Part shown: positions 31,228 through 39,944 of the stretch, piece by piece
How the letters are laid out: every line of letters starts with the position of its first letter
Position numbering within the stretch: the stretch's first letter is position 1
Assembly (NCBI GenBank): GCA_049999725.1
Contig: JBNGIS010010026.1
Span: 1 to 39,944, forward strand
Source of the DNA: Haplomitrium mnioides
Lineage: Eukaryota > Marchantiophyta > Haplomitriopsida > Calobryales
Direction of reading: 5' to 3'
Length of the DNA stretch: 39,944 nt
Program-made: the position numbers and the translations under genes
The notes under the pieces: generated by a model
Told to the model about the DNA's origin: nothing
Seen by the model: the letters and a program-made list of their open reading frames with translations, nothing else
Database searches by the model: none

Positions 31228-32060
31228 GTTCCACAAGATGATGCGCTTCGAATTGCTTGTTTACAAGAAGCATATGACATTTCAATCTCGAGGCATCTTT
31301 GGGTAGACAAGACTATCAAGCTACTTCAATGCACTTGGTAGAGGCCAAACTTAGTTCAAGATGTTCTTGGCGTTGTTTGTTCTTGTGAAAGTTGTCATTG
31401 AAACAAGACAACAAATCCAAAACTAACTTGCCTTCTTCAACTACTACCAATTCCTACTACTCATTGAGAATATGTAAGTTTGGATCTTGTCACTTCTCTT
31501 CCAACCACACCTTGTGGGTTTACGACAATTGTTGTGTTTGTAGATAGGCTAAGTAAACAAATTCATCTAGCACCGACGGTGGATATAGTGGATGCTCCAC
31601 AAAATTGGTGAAGATTTACTTTGATACAGTCTTTTGATATCATAGCAAGGCAAAGGTGTTAAAGTCCATTAAAAATCCATGATTCACTGGGAAGTTTTGA
31701 CGAGAGTTGTTCACACTTTTGAGTACAAAACTATCTATGTCTACGACTTATCATTCTTCATAAGATGGGCAAACTGAACTCGCATATCTTTTTGTAGAGT
31801 ATATGCTTCAAGCATTTATCAACGTTCATCACAAGAATTGGGATTGTTTCTTGCAGGTTGTGGAGTTTGCATACAACAACTCCAGCAAGCAAGTTCTAGA
31901 TTTTCTCCTCTCTTTCTTGATTATAGTCAACATCCTCTTGTTCCCAATGGTTTGTTTTCTCCTTTCTCTTCCAATGTTTATTGTCGTTCTACTTTTTTGT
32001 CTCATTTATCTTCCTCTTTGCAAGATGCTTGAAACCATCTTGTTATTGCTTAAAATGAGC
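31228..32060 (+). pseudogene. pol: Integrase, right piece (Element 3)
   Basis: The frame continues from the left piece: VPQDDALRIACLQEAYDISI, then HLWVDKTIKLLQCTW, stop, RPN and VCSCESCH, a degenerate HHCC domain whose first His reads as Tyr (EAYD). Next come YVSLDLVTSLPTTPCGFTTI (first catalytic Asp) and VVFVDRLSKQIHLAPT. Then a damaged middle, then TTYHSSXDGQTELAYLF in mixed frames (DGQTE gives the catalytic Glu region), and NWDCFLQVVEFAYNNSSKQ. TAG at about 31338 stands where TGG is expected and TGA at about 31398 where CGA is expected. Confidence 0.87.
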
Positions 32061-32530
32061 AAAACAATATGTCAATAAACATCGTCGTGATTTTTCTTAT
32101 GTTTTAGGAGGCCAAGATATGCTTTCTTCTCATGATCTTACTTTTTCTTTAGATGCTCAAGTTTGCAAGTTATCTTCAGCTTAGATTGGCTCTTTCTCAA
32201 TTTCTGAACTTATTTCTTCAATTGCATACAAACTTGATCTTTCTCTCCATATAAAGATTCATCTTGTATTCCATATCTCTAAGCTTAACCATTTTGATTC
32301 TAGTCCTTCTTCTTTTCCAAACCGTGTTTATATTCCTCCTCTATCTATAGTTCTTGATCTTCAAGAAGAATATGAGGTGGATCACTTTTTGGATAAATGA
32401 GTCTTGAAATGTGCGCGACATCCTCAAGTTCAATATAAAGTTTTGTGGAATGAAAATCCACTTCATGATGCTACTTAGGATCCATGTTCAAATCTTGAGA
32501 ATGCTCAAGAGGTTATTCAATGATTTGAAT
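32061..32530 (+). pseudogene. pol: Integrase C-terminus and chromodomain (Element 3)
   Basis: After SKLNHFDSSPSSFPNRVYIP comes EEYEVDHFLDK, TGA, VLKCARHPQVQYKVLWNEN, PLHDAT, TAG, DPCSNLENAQEVIQ (about 32370-32521). This is the chromodomain pattern: Y-E-V-x-x-I-L, Y-x-V-x-W, A-T-W-E-P, N-L. The two stops stand where Arg (CGA) and Trp (TGG) are conserved, each one transition away. Chromodomains of these integrases bind chromatin marks and bias insertion to heterochromatin. This call defines the element as a chromovirus. Confidence 0.85.
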
Positions 32531-32575
32531 TTGTTGGTCATGACAAGGAAGTTATCCATTAGAAGCCGATGACTA

Positions 32576-32610
32576 TGTTATAGTACAAGCATGATGCCAA
32601 GCTAGTTATA
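32576..32610 (+). repeat. Start of 3' LTR of Element 3
   Basis: TGTTATAGTACAAGCATGAT and the next 15 bases match the first 35 bases of the 5' LTR (19929-19963) with 8 differences, ending GTTATA where the other has TTTATA. Element 4 starts at the next base. TTATA (32606-32610) should be its target duplication. Confidence 0.8.
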
Positions 32611-33984
32611 TGTCACTCCCCTCCTTCAGGCGTTAACCTTCACAAGTGCCACTTGGAAGGCACGGGAGGACAAAAGCAGGGGAAATAGGATCTTTTGTGA
32701 GATGGCCCCTAGCTAGTTATCACTTTGAGGCTTTAAGGAACTCTTCTTCATCTTACAAGCCTTTACTCACCTCAACAATCACTTCAGCAGCCAAGCTGCT
32801 CATCCACACTCAATGTTAGAACACACATACAGAAAGACCAAGATACTCGTGTGGTAATCTGCAATATAATTCAGTGGTCCCAAATCTGGACCCAGCCACT
32901 TTGTATACAAATCGGGAGCAGAATGCAATACCCCAACTATCTCGGAACAATGTCAAGGGACCTGACTCCCCCTTTGCGAGGCAGTCCCAAGGTCTGAACA
33001 AATGGAATACTTGTATGCTCCTTGTCCAAAGTGTTTCTTATACAATACAACAGAATTCAAATCTAACTAACACACTCATACAAAAATACAAGCACACTTG
33101 CATTGCACTTCACCAAAATCATATGCCTTATAGAACCACGGGGATTGACCTCCCATGTAGAGTCCTCCCTTTGTCAATTCACAATCTCAATCTTCCTTCT
33201 ATCTCCCACGCATGCACCCTTCTCCTAGATAGTTTTTTAACTTCCCTCGCAAGAAGCCTTGGATTTACTTCCTTAGGCTCGGAAGAGGATTTCTTTAACT
33301 TCCACCTCTCAACTGCAAGCTACTGACTACACCTCCAAACCTTGAACAGATCTTCTCCACATTGCGCAAGCACTAACACAACCACTCTCTTCTTAGCTCC
33401 TTTTTGAAAGATTAAACCAGAGCGCACTCCGAGCGTTTCAGGGTTTGATGATCCTATATAGATGATGCAAAGATGACTCCAAGATCCCCCCTTGGCAGAG
33501 TCTCCTGAACTCCCAACAGATAGGATCCCCTTCAATTTCCTATATTGATTCACCTCCACTACTGGTCCACCCGTAGGGATGAGTTCACCTGGATCGCCTG
33601 AGCCTCTAGAGCTCCATGCCCAGTGATTCTCTGCACCCCTTGAGTCCACCTCCACCCCTGCTAACCCCTTGTATGAGTACACTCGCCTCACATAAATCTT
33701 CACTGGAATCCCTTTTGCCTTACCTTGTTGTGTCTTCCTGTCCCAAGATTGCTCACTCGTCTTTAATTTGCATGCACACCAACTTGTTCAATGTCGCAGC
33801 CCGTTGATCTAAACCCCTCGCGCTTCCGCCCCTTTGTACCTGACATGTTTGAAAAGGTCATTATTTCCGTTGGCTCCAAGCTCTGGATGTGATGACACAT
33901 ATCCCGTCTATTTGTAGGATGATCCAGTACAATAGCCAATTCCGAGGGTTACGTGGTGTGGTTGTAAGAATCTCGCAGATTGGG

Positions 33985-34135
33985 AGTCCGAAGATTTCCT
34001 CGTAACCAACTCTGAAGAACCCCGTAGAACCGAGTCTGAAGAGTCTCGCGGAATTGAGTCCGAAGAATCCCACAGATCCGAGTCCAAAGAATCCTGCAAA
34101 TCCGAGTCCGAAGAATCCCGCGGAATTCAGAGTCA
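33985..34135 (+). repeat. 24-bp repeats (CGAGTCCGAAGAATCC)
   Basis: About six copies of CGAGTCCGAAGAATCC plus CGCGGAAT or CACAGATC. The equivalent block in the right LTR is 39265-39410. The unit length is a multiple of three, so frames on both strands stay open (SEESRGIE-like peptides on the + strand, SDSIPRDS-like on the minus strand). Confidence 0.8.
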
Positions 34136-34829
34136 GTTGTTGACTTTTACTCCGTGGCCCCCATCCGACGTCGCTTTTAATTGGGAAGCTTGACCGCCAC
34201 ATTAACCCTAATCCACATTTGACCACGGACCTAAGTCTGAAGAATCCAACGGACTGGTGAGTCTAAGAGATCCCTCGGACCCTGAGTTATGAGGTTGACT
34301 TTTCCTCCGTGCCCGCCGTTGGACGTCGTTTTCAACAGGGAAGCTTGACCGTCGCATTGATCTTCATACGAAGTTGACCACAGACCCAAGTTCGAAGAAT
34401 CCAACGGACTGGTGAGTTCGAAAGATCCGTCGGACCCTGAGTTTTGAGGTTTACTTTCTTCTAAGGGCGCCATCCGATATCGTTTTCAACATGGAAGCTC
34501 GACTACCGTGTTGACGTGCGCTCTGAAGTTGACCGTGGGAGATTCCTTAGATAAGGAGTCTGAAAGAAACCACGGAACTTGTAGGCCTGCAATTGACTTG
34601 GTTCCGCAAAGCGCTGTCTCACATTGTTTTCAACTGAGAAGGTGAACCGCCACACTGACCTAGGGTTCCAAAGTTGACCGCAAGAGATTCCAAAATATTC
34701 CTTAGATAGGGAGTTCAATGGAAACCATGGAACCTCTGGGCCTATAGTTGACTTGGTTCCGCAGAGTGCCGTTCGATGTCGTTTTCAAAAGGGAAGGTGG
34801 ACCGCCGCGCCAACCTAAGGTTCCGAAGA

Positions 34830-35105
34830 AGATCTCGGACGCCTCCACGCCTACTACGTTTCTGAAGAAGCCTCCAGACAACTCCAGGCCAACCACATTT
34901 CCGCAAAAGCCCTCGGACACCACCATACCTGCCACGTTTTGGCAAAGGCTATTGGACACCTCCACACCCACCACGTTCTCACCAAGGCCCTCGGACACCC
35001 CCGTGTCTGCTACATTTTTGCAAAGGCCCTCGAACACCCCCTCGCCTGCCACGTTTTTGCAAAGGCCTTCGGGCATCTCTGTGCTTGCCTTGTTTCCGCA
35101 AAAGC
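34830..35105 (+). repeat. 39-bp minisatellite, 7 copies
   Basis: Seven copies of a 39-bp unit containing CCTGCCACGTTTTTGCAAAG and GCCCTCGGACACC. It translates as a 13-residue repeat (TSTPTTFSPRPSD) on the + strand and is open on the minus strand too. It shares its unit length, but not its sequence, with the minisatellite at 13827-14216. Confidence 0.85.
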
Positions 35106-35748
35106 CCTCAGAATCGTGAAGTCCAAAGTGAGTTTAGACCTCAATAGAGCCCGTTTACGCTTGAGGAAGCAAGGCATCCCCCGATCTGCGTCGTGGTCGC
35201 TGCTTACGAGGGTCAGTTCCCTCTCCTTTCTCTTTCCAATTCCTGCTCTTAGAGCATGGCCATCAGTTGGCTTACTCTGCAGCACTTTCCTTGCGTGCGG
35301 CCCCTTGCACTATTGTCACTTGTCGATCTCCGCCCCGCGTCTCCGATCCTTCTTCACTTTCGAGGTCACTCTTTCTTCCTCCTCTTGGCTGATTGCCTCG
35401 GTGAGAGCTCCATTCCTCCCTAGCAATGCCCTGATTATTTCCTCTCGTTGATTCTTGCAAGCTCTCTTCCGCTTCCCTCAAATTTTAGTGGTGCCCCCAC
35501 TCGCTGGCTGACACAGCTCCCTTTTCCCATTCTGAAGCAATCTCGCGAGCCCTTCTCCTATCAACCTCCCTTCCTTCTCCTTCACGACCCAATTCCACTC
35601 CTTCTATCCATGTGATCCGCTTGTACTCACATATTAGAGTTGATCCGCTACTTCCGGGTGTACTTTAACACTTTCGAGAGAGGTATTATTCCAATGCCAC
35701 CTTCGATTCCACGAATTCTCCCCTAGTGCCTCATGTCATTGGCTGACA

Positions 35749-35766
35749 TAACTCCCCCTTTAAGTG
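35749..35766 (-). other. Polypurine tract of Element 4
   Basis: On the minus strand CACTTAAAGGGGGAGTTA is followed at once by TGTCAGCC, the LTR start. It matches the PPTs of Elements 1 and 2 and proves that 35748 is an LTR boundary. Confidence 0.75.
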
Positions 35767-35869
35767 TAAAACGTCCCCATGAACATACTTCTCCATTCAT
35801 CAACGCTTTTGGTTGCCTCCTCTGCAACGGCCTCTCCTTGGCTAGATACAAGGTTGCCATAGTGCAATT

Positions 35870-37140
35870 TCACAAACACACCCAACACACTCTCCACACC
35901 CACACATGATGACTTGGAATCTCCGCTCGGTTCGACTCCGGTCCCCCTCCATCTTCCTTGTGGTTTACGTACCTCTTGAGGCGGTTGAAATGCACTCGAT
36001 TGGCAAACTTTTGCCCCTCCAATATGTTCAATTCTGCTGACCCATTTTGATGCAAATTCTGCAAGATAAAGGGACCCATCCACCTCATGTGTAACTTCCC
36101 TATGAAGTGTTCAAATCTGCTGTCATACAACAGCACCACGTTCCCCTCCAAGAGGTCTGTTGGTTTAAGGCCCTTGTCATGTTGTTGCTTCCGCAATTGT
36201 TGTTGGTGCTCCAACCTTCCCTGGGCTTGCTCCATGGCTTCCTCCAAGCTCTCCAGCTGAAATAATTTTTTCTTCTTGCTCCGATCTTCTGCCATCTTCT
36301 CCTCCTCCAACAATCTTCTAGTGGGCACTTCATACTTCACCGGCACCAGAGCGTGTTGTCCAAAGACCAAGAAATAGGGGCAGTGGTTGGTGGTGGTCTT
36401 ATAAGCCAGGTTATAGGCATGGGTTGCTGTCAGTAACTTGAGGTCCCAATTCGCCTTGTTTGCTGCCACCGTTTTGCTGAGGATCTTACCCATGATCGCG
36501 TTTGCCCTCTTTGTGAGCCCATTAGCCTTTCGATGATAAGTTGTGTAGCGGTGCTTGACCAGGTATCTAGAGGTCACGTCCTTGATTACTTGGTTGATGA
36601 AGTGCATACTGTGGTGACTCACTAGCTCTAGCGAGGGCCCAAACCTACAAAACATCTGCCCATACAGGAAGGTAGGCACCGTCTTGGCATCATCACCCAT
36701 TTGGTGGCATAATTCGTAGCCAACAAAATGTACCTATTGCCCTTGTGGGTGGATGGTGCAATCGGCCTGATGAAATCAATTCCCCATTTTTCAAAAGGTG
36801 CGAGGGGGATAATTGGGACCAAGAAGTGATGCTGGTTAGTTGCTGGCCTTCCCATCCTCTAGCAAGCGTTGCATCTCTTCACCCAGAAGTGCACATCTTT
36901 GTGCAATGTCGGACACGAGTACCTTGCATCCATGATTTTTCTTATGGTGGCGTCTACTGCAAAATGGCCTCCCACCTCCTTCCCGTACAAGGCTTGCATC
37001 ACCACCGTGGATTGATCCCACTCAAGGCATTGTTTGATCATTCCCTTGTAGCCCCGCTTATGCAACACTCCCTTTATGAGCACGTATGGCTTCATCTTTC
37101 GGAGGAACACTGCAGCTTCCTCTATGTTGTTGCCTTTCAA
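35870..37140 (-). pseudogene. pol: Integrase, catalytic residues changed (Element 4)
   Basis: Minus strand. Zinc-binding domain in 36859-37140: YGKEVGGHFAVDATIRKIMD, VKRCNAC (first His of the family's HGE changed to Tyr). Core in 36628-36855: KWGIDFIRPIAPSTHKGNR keeps the first Asp. The longest piece, 35870-36700, reads LELVSHHSMHF where Element 1 has LELVNDQGTHF, so the second Asp is His, and GLTKRANAI where Element 1 has GLTERENRI, so the catalytic Glu is Lys (GAG to AAG). Then KANWDLKLLTATHAYNLAYK, FGQHALVPVKYE, a basic coiled region, LHMRWMGPFIL and VHFNRLKRYV. No chromodomain. It is the longest open frame in the window, but inactive. Confidence 0.9.
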
Positions 37141-37149
37141 AATGTGAGC

Positions 37150-37650
37150 TCAAAGGAGGAATTTGGTTTTGGCAGCATACTCCGTTGACCTTCCAGCTTT
37201 GACTTGGAACAAATCTTCATCCGAGAATGCATCATTTATCTTCTCCTGATTGATCGGCCCAGCAACCCGGGAGAAGAAATTGGCATTGTTGTGCTTCCTC
37301 CTTTGTTTGATCCGCACTTCAAAGTTAAACTCCTGCACGAGAAGCACCCACCTCGTCTTCCGACTTGTCACATCTGGTTTATTTACCATGTACTTGAGAG
37401 CATTGTGATCGGTGTGGAAGATCACGTTGTAATGCAACAAATAATGTGTGAATTTCTTTAAGGCATAAATGATTCCTAAGGCTCTCCAATGAGTAGCAAA
37501 GTAATTCTTCTCCGCTAGGGAGAGTAGTCTATTCACAAAATAAATCGAATGGTCTCTGCCCCTCTCATCCATCTGACTCAATATCACCTCGATGCAGAAG
37601 CCGGACACATCAATCATGACATGAAATTCTCTCCTCTAGCTAGTAGGAAC
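37150..37650 (-). pseudogene. pol: RNase H (Element 4)
   Basis: Minus-strand frame 37150-37617: MIDVSGFCIEVILSQMDERG, IYFVNRLLSLAEKNYFATHW, RALGIIYALKKFTHYLLHYN, VIFHTDHNALKYMVNK, FNFEVRIKQRRKHNNANF. The Asp of DVSG and the Asp of TDHN remain. The Glu-containing DQEA of Element 1 reads HWRA, so the catalytic Glu is lost. The 3' end joins the integrase linker. Confidence 0.88.
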
Positions 37651-37738
37651 TAGATGAGAGGCACTTGCCTATCGTCTCTTTAACTCGATGAAGCTTGCCA
37701 ACCTTTCGGGGGTGGCCTCAAATGTGCTGCCCCCTTGG

Positions 37739-38540
37739 TCATTTGGGTGAGGGATAGAGCCACCGAGACAAATTGGTCGACAAATCTTCTATAGTACCCA
37801 CGCACCCGAAGAAGCCTTGCACTTCATTCAGGTCGATGGGGAATGACACATTCATCCAGATGGCAATTTTCTCCTGGTCTACTTCAATGTTCCGACTGGA
37901 AATCTTGTGTCCGAGGAGTATCCCTTCCTTCACCCCAAAGAAACATTTGTGTGGGTGTAATTTTAGCCCCGTCTCTGTGCAGCGTTGGAGGGTGAGCCTC
38001 ACATCCTGCTCATGATCACACAACTTCCCATACACCATAAAATCACCAATGAAGATCTTCAAGAATTTCCTCAGGTAATCATGAAAGATGCTCATCATCC
38101 TCTCAAAAGTTCTTGGTGCGCTGCATAGTCTCAAAGGCATACCTCGGAAGGCAAACACCCCCTATTCCGTGGTGAATGTCGTCTTCAGCTAATCCTCCTT
38201 CGAGATCCAAATATGGTTGTACCCGGAATATCCATCCAGGAAGCTATAGACCTCTTATCCTGCCACCAAATCCAACACCCTTTTCGTGAAGAGCAATGGG
38301 TAATGGTCCTTTTTTGTGGCCTCATTGAGCTTCTAGAAATTTTGGCACACTCGGATTTTCCGTTCACCACTCTGCTCGACTTTCTAGGGCACCACCACCA
38401 CCGGAGACACCCATTCACTATTGAACACCGAGTAGATGAAATCCACCTACAACAACTTGTCGATCTCCTCCTTCATCATCAAGGAGAATCAAGGGTTCAT
38501 CCTGTACTGGCGCTACCTTAGAGGAATTTCTATGGGTTCC
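37739..38540 (-). pseudogene. pol: Reverse transcriptase, DD box altered (Element 4)
   Basis: From 38540 down: stops break NSEWVSPVVVVP, IRVCQNF, KLNEATKKDHYPLLF, VYSFLDGYSGYNHIWI. The open part 37739-38158 reads VFAFRGMPLRLCSAPRTFE, HDYLRKFLKIFIGDFMVYGK, FFGVKEGILLGHKISS, VQGFFGCVGTIEDLS. The catalytic box is FIGDF where Element 1 has FIDDF, so the first Asp is Gly (about 38041-38058). A frameshift follows FFGCVG. This copy cannot copy RNA. Confidence 0.9.
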
Positions 38541-38957
38541 AAATCAATTCTGTGTTCCTCCAATTCCCTTGGGACTCCCTTCAAATCCACATGACTCTAG
38601 GCAAAGACATTACTCAAAATTGTGAGGAGATGAGTGATGGCTTGCTGCGATTCTTTAGGCAATTCAGAGCCTATGTGGAATGTCCGTCCCTCTTGGACAA
38701 CCAGCTGCTTGTGTTGGGATTTGTGCACCACCCCCATCTCATTTCTCCAATGTGCACCTTCCTTCTGCATCAGAGTCGCTAATCACAACCCACCTTCCAT
38801 CCAAAGAGACTCTTCGGACTTCTATGTGTCTGCCCTCTACATTCGATGAGATAATTTATACCCCTCTTTTTTTTGGCCTTAGTGTCCTCATCACTTGCTA
38901 GATCTTCAGTGGATTTCCTTAGACTGTGCTCTGTTTCCACGTACTTTGCTATCTCAA
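38541..38957 (-). other. Protease-RT spacer remnant (Element 4)
   Basis: On the minus strand it matches Element 1 at about 6390-6640 (AGGTGGGTTGTG, GAGAAATGAGATGGGGGTGG, GACTTGAAGGGAG-like words). It contains an open basic/acidic stretch (STEDLASDEDTKAKKKRGI). At about 38958 it passes into the LTR, so gag and protease are deleted. Confidence 0.65.
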
Positions 38958-39944
38958 TCTGATCGTTTGAGCCTCTAGAGCTCCCCTCATAGCGATTCTT
39001 GGCACCCTTCCAGTCCACCTCCACCCCTGCTAGCCCCCTGCACGAGTACATTTGCCTCACGTAAATCTTCACTGGGATCCCTTCTGCCTTACCTCATTGC
39101 GTCTTCATGTCCCAAGATTGCTCGCGCTTCCGCCCCTGTGTATCTGCCCCATTTGAAAAGGTCATTATTTCTGTTGGCCTTGAGCTCGGGACGTGGCGAC
39201 ACATGCATCATCTATTTGCGGAATGATCCAAGTACAACAGTCAAATCTGAGGGTTTTGGGGTATGGTCCGAAGAATCTCGCAGACTTGGAGTTCGAAGAT
39301 TTCCACGGAACCAAGTTCGAAGAACCTCGCGGAATCGAGTCTGAAGAATCCAGCGAAACCGAGTCCAAAGAATCCCACAGATCTAAGCCCAAAGAATCTC
39401 GTGGAATCGTGAGTCTGTTGTTGACTTTTCCTTCGTTTTTGCCATCCGACGCCGGCTTCAACTGGGAAGCTTGACCACTACATTGACCCTAATCCACATT
39501 TGGCTACGGACCTAAGTCCGAAGAATCCGACAGACTGGTGAGTCTGAAGGATCCCTCGGACCTTGAGTTCTGAGGTTGACTTTTCCTCCGTGGCCGCCAT
39601 CCGACGTCGTTTTCAATAGGGAAGCTTGACTGCCACATTGACCTTCATCTACAGTTGACCACATACACAAGTCCGAAGAATCCAATGAACAGGTGAGTCC
39701 GAAGGATCCCTCGGACCTTGAGTTCCGAAGTTGACTTTCATCCGTAGCCGTCATCTAATGTCGTTTTCAACAAGGAAGCTTGATTGTCGTGCTGACCTGC
39801 ATTTCAAAGTTGACAACAAGAGATTCTGGAATATTCCTCAAACAAGGAGTCCGAAGGAAACCACGAAACCTGTGGGCCCGCAGTTGACTTGGTTCCGCAG
39901 AGCGTCGTCGACGTCATTTTCAACAGAGAAGGTGGATCGCCAAG
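38958..39944 (-). repeat. 5' LTR of Element 4, truncated at both sides in this window
   Basis: From GATCGTTTGAGCCTCTAGAG it matches the left LTR from 33593 (GATCGCCTGAGCCTCTAGAG). The LTR 3' third (equivalent to 32611-33592) is deleted. From 39194 the repeat-bearing part follows: 24-bp units at 39265-39410 and ~155-bp units at 39451, 39601, 39757 and 39911. It continues beyond the window. Confidence 0.82.

Larger units (their letters stand above)
19929..32610 (+). mobile_element. Element 3: degenerate chromovirus (Ty3/gypsy), split by two insertions
   Basis: Pieces on the + strand: LTR 19929-20333, PBS, gag, protease remnant, RT, RNase H, integrase to 23150, then Element 2 (23151-31227), then integrase, chromodomain and the first 35 bp of the 3' LTR (32576-32610), where Element 4 begins. 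Without inserts the visible part is about 4.6 kb. A 405-bp LTR, an initiator-Met-like PBS and a C-terminal chromodomain fit the short-LTR chromoviruses. The GGCCATCAAATATATGTTCT before Element 2 and GTTCCACAAGATGATGCGC after it form one continuous integrase frame. The 35 bp of the two LTR starts differ at 8 positions, so the element is old. Confidence 0.9.
32611..35748 (-). repeat. 3' LTR of Element 4 (3138 bp)
   Basis: Begins TGTCACTCCCC and ends GGCTGACA on the + strand, complete. The left 1.28 kb is the reverse complement of the 3' half of Element 1's LTR. The right part (from TGATGACAC at 33890) carries three repeat blocks: 24-bp units (33985-34135), ~155-bp units with the GGAAGCTTGACC core (34167-34803) and 39-bp units (34830-35105). 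PPT follows at 35749. Confidence 0.88.
32611..39944 (-). mobile_element. Element 4: degenerate Ty3/gypsy element inserted in Element 3's LTR
   Basis: Minus orientation. Left LTR 32611-35748, PPT, integrase, RNase H, RT, spacer, then a junction at about 38958 directly into the middle of the right LTR, which runs past the window end. Gag, protease, PBS and the 3' part of the right LTR are missing. Pol is clearly a relative of Element 1 (GILLGHKISSRNIEVDQEK against GILLSHRVSYQRIKVDQEK). The coding part has fewer stops than Element 1 in integrase, but catalytic residues are lost. Confidence 0.9.

Noticed and set aside
32874-33326. 150-codon + strand frame within the left LTR of Element 4
   Set aside because: It is antisense to the LTR 3' half, has no domain, and is not open in the homologous LTRs.
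34702-35119. Open frames of 123-124 codons on both strands with 13-residue repeats
   Set aside because: Both come from the 39-bp LTR minisatellite; two long frames on opposite strands of a tandem repeat are not evidence of a gene.

Overview
The window is a gene-poor piece of a large land-plant nuclear genome. This is inferred from its content: old, nested Ty3/gypsy LTR retrotransposons including a chromodomain element, a Copia-like solo LTR and an AT-rich satellite array. I see no intact host gene, no rRNA or tRNA gene, no CRISPR array and no bacterial-style operon. The species cannot be told from the sequence. Every coding region recognised is a decayed retrotransposon gene.

Layout. (1) 1-54 is a scrap of an LTR. 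(2) 55-13711 is Element 1 (+ strand), a Ty3/gypsy element with LTRs of about 3.5 kb. It has a 5' LTR 55-3581, a primer-binding site near 3591, gag, protease, RT, RNase H and integrase at about 3855-9278, a polypurine tract and a 3' LTR from 9463. The 3' LTR is split by a 1036-bp Copia-like solo LTR (10279-11314, target duplication GTCCG). (3) 13712-15209 is the 5' part of an LTR of the same superfamily in the opposite orientation, carrying a 39-bp minisatellite. (4) 15210-16255 is AT-rich and unassigned, with two short open stretches. (5) 16255-19928 is a 112-bp-period satellite array with two assembly gaps. (6) 19929-32610 is Element 3 (+), a short-LTR chromovirus with an initiator-Met-type PBS, gag, RT, RNase H, integrase and chromodomain. 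It is cut into pieces by two later insertions. (7) 23151-31227 is Element 2 (-), inserted in Element 3's integrase. It keeps two LTRs, PBS, PPT and a gag-to-spacer remnant but has no RT or integrase, and its left LTR holds another solo LTR (24188-25112, target duplication GTACA). (8) 32611-39944+ is Element 4 (-), inserted 35 bp inside Element 3's 3' LTR. It keeps RT, RNase H and integrase but has lost gag, PBS and the outer part of its right LTR.

Elements 1, 2 and 4 are relatives: they share LTR ends (TGTCA...TGACA), PPT, PBS, gag and pol. None is autonomous. Frameshifts, stops that look like C-to-T and G-to-A transitions, and lost catalytic residues run through all of them. The order of events can be read from the nesting: satellite, then Element 3, then Elements 2 and 4, then the solo LTR inside Element 2. 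The most unusual structure is a block of about 150-bp LTR repeats that points the same way on the + strand in every copy, although the LTRs carrying it face opposite ways. I did not find a new biological system beyond these retrotransposon structures.
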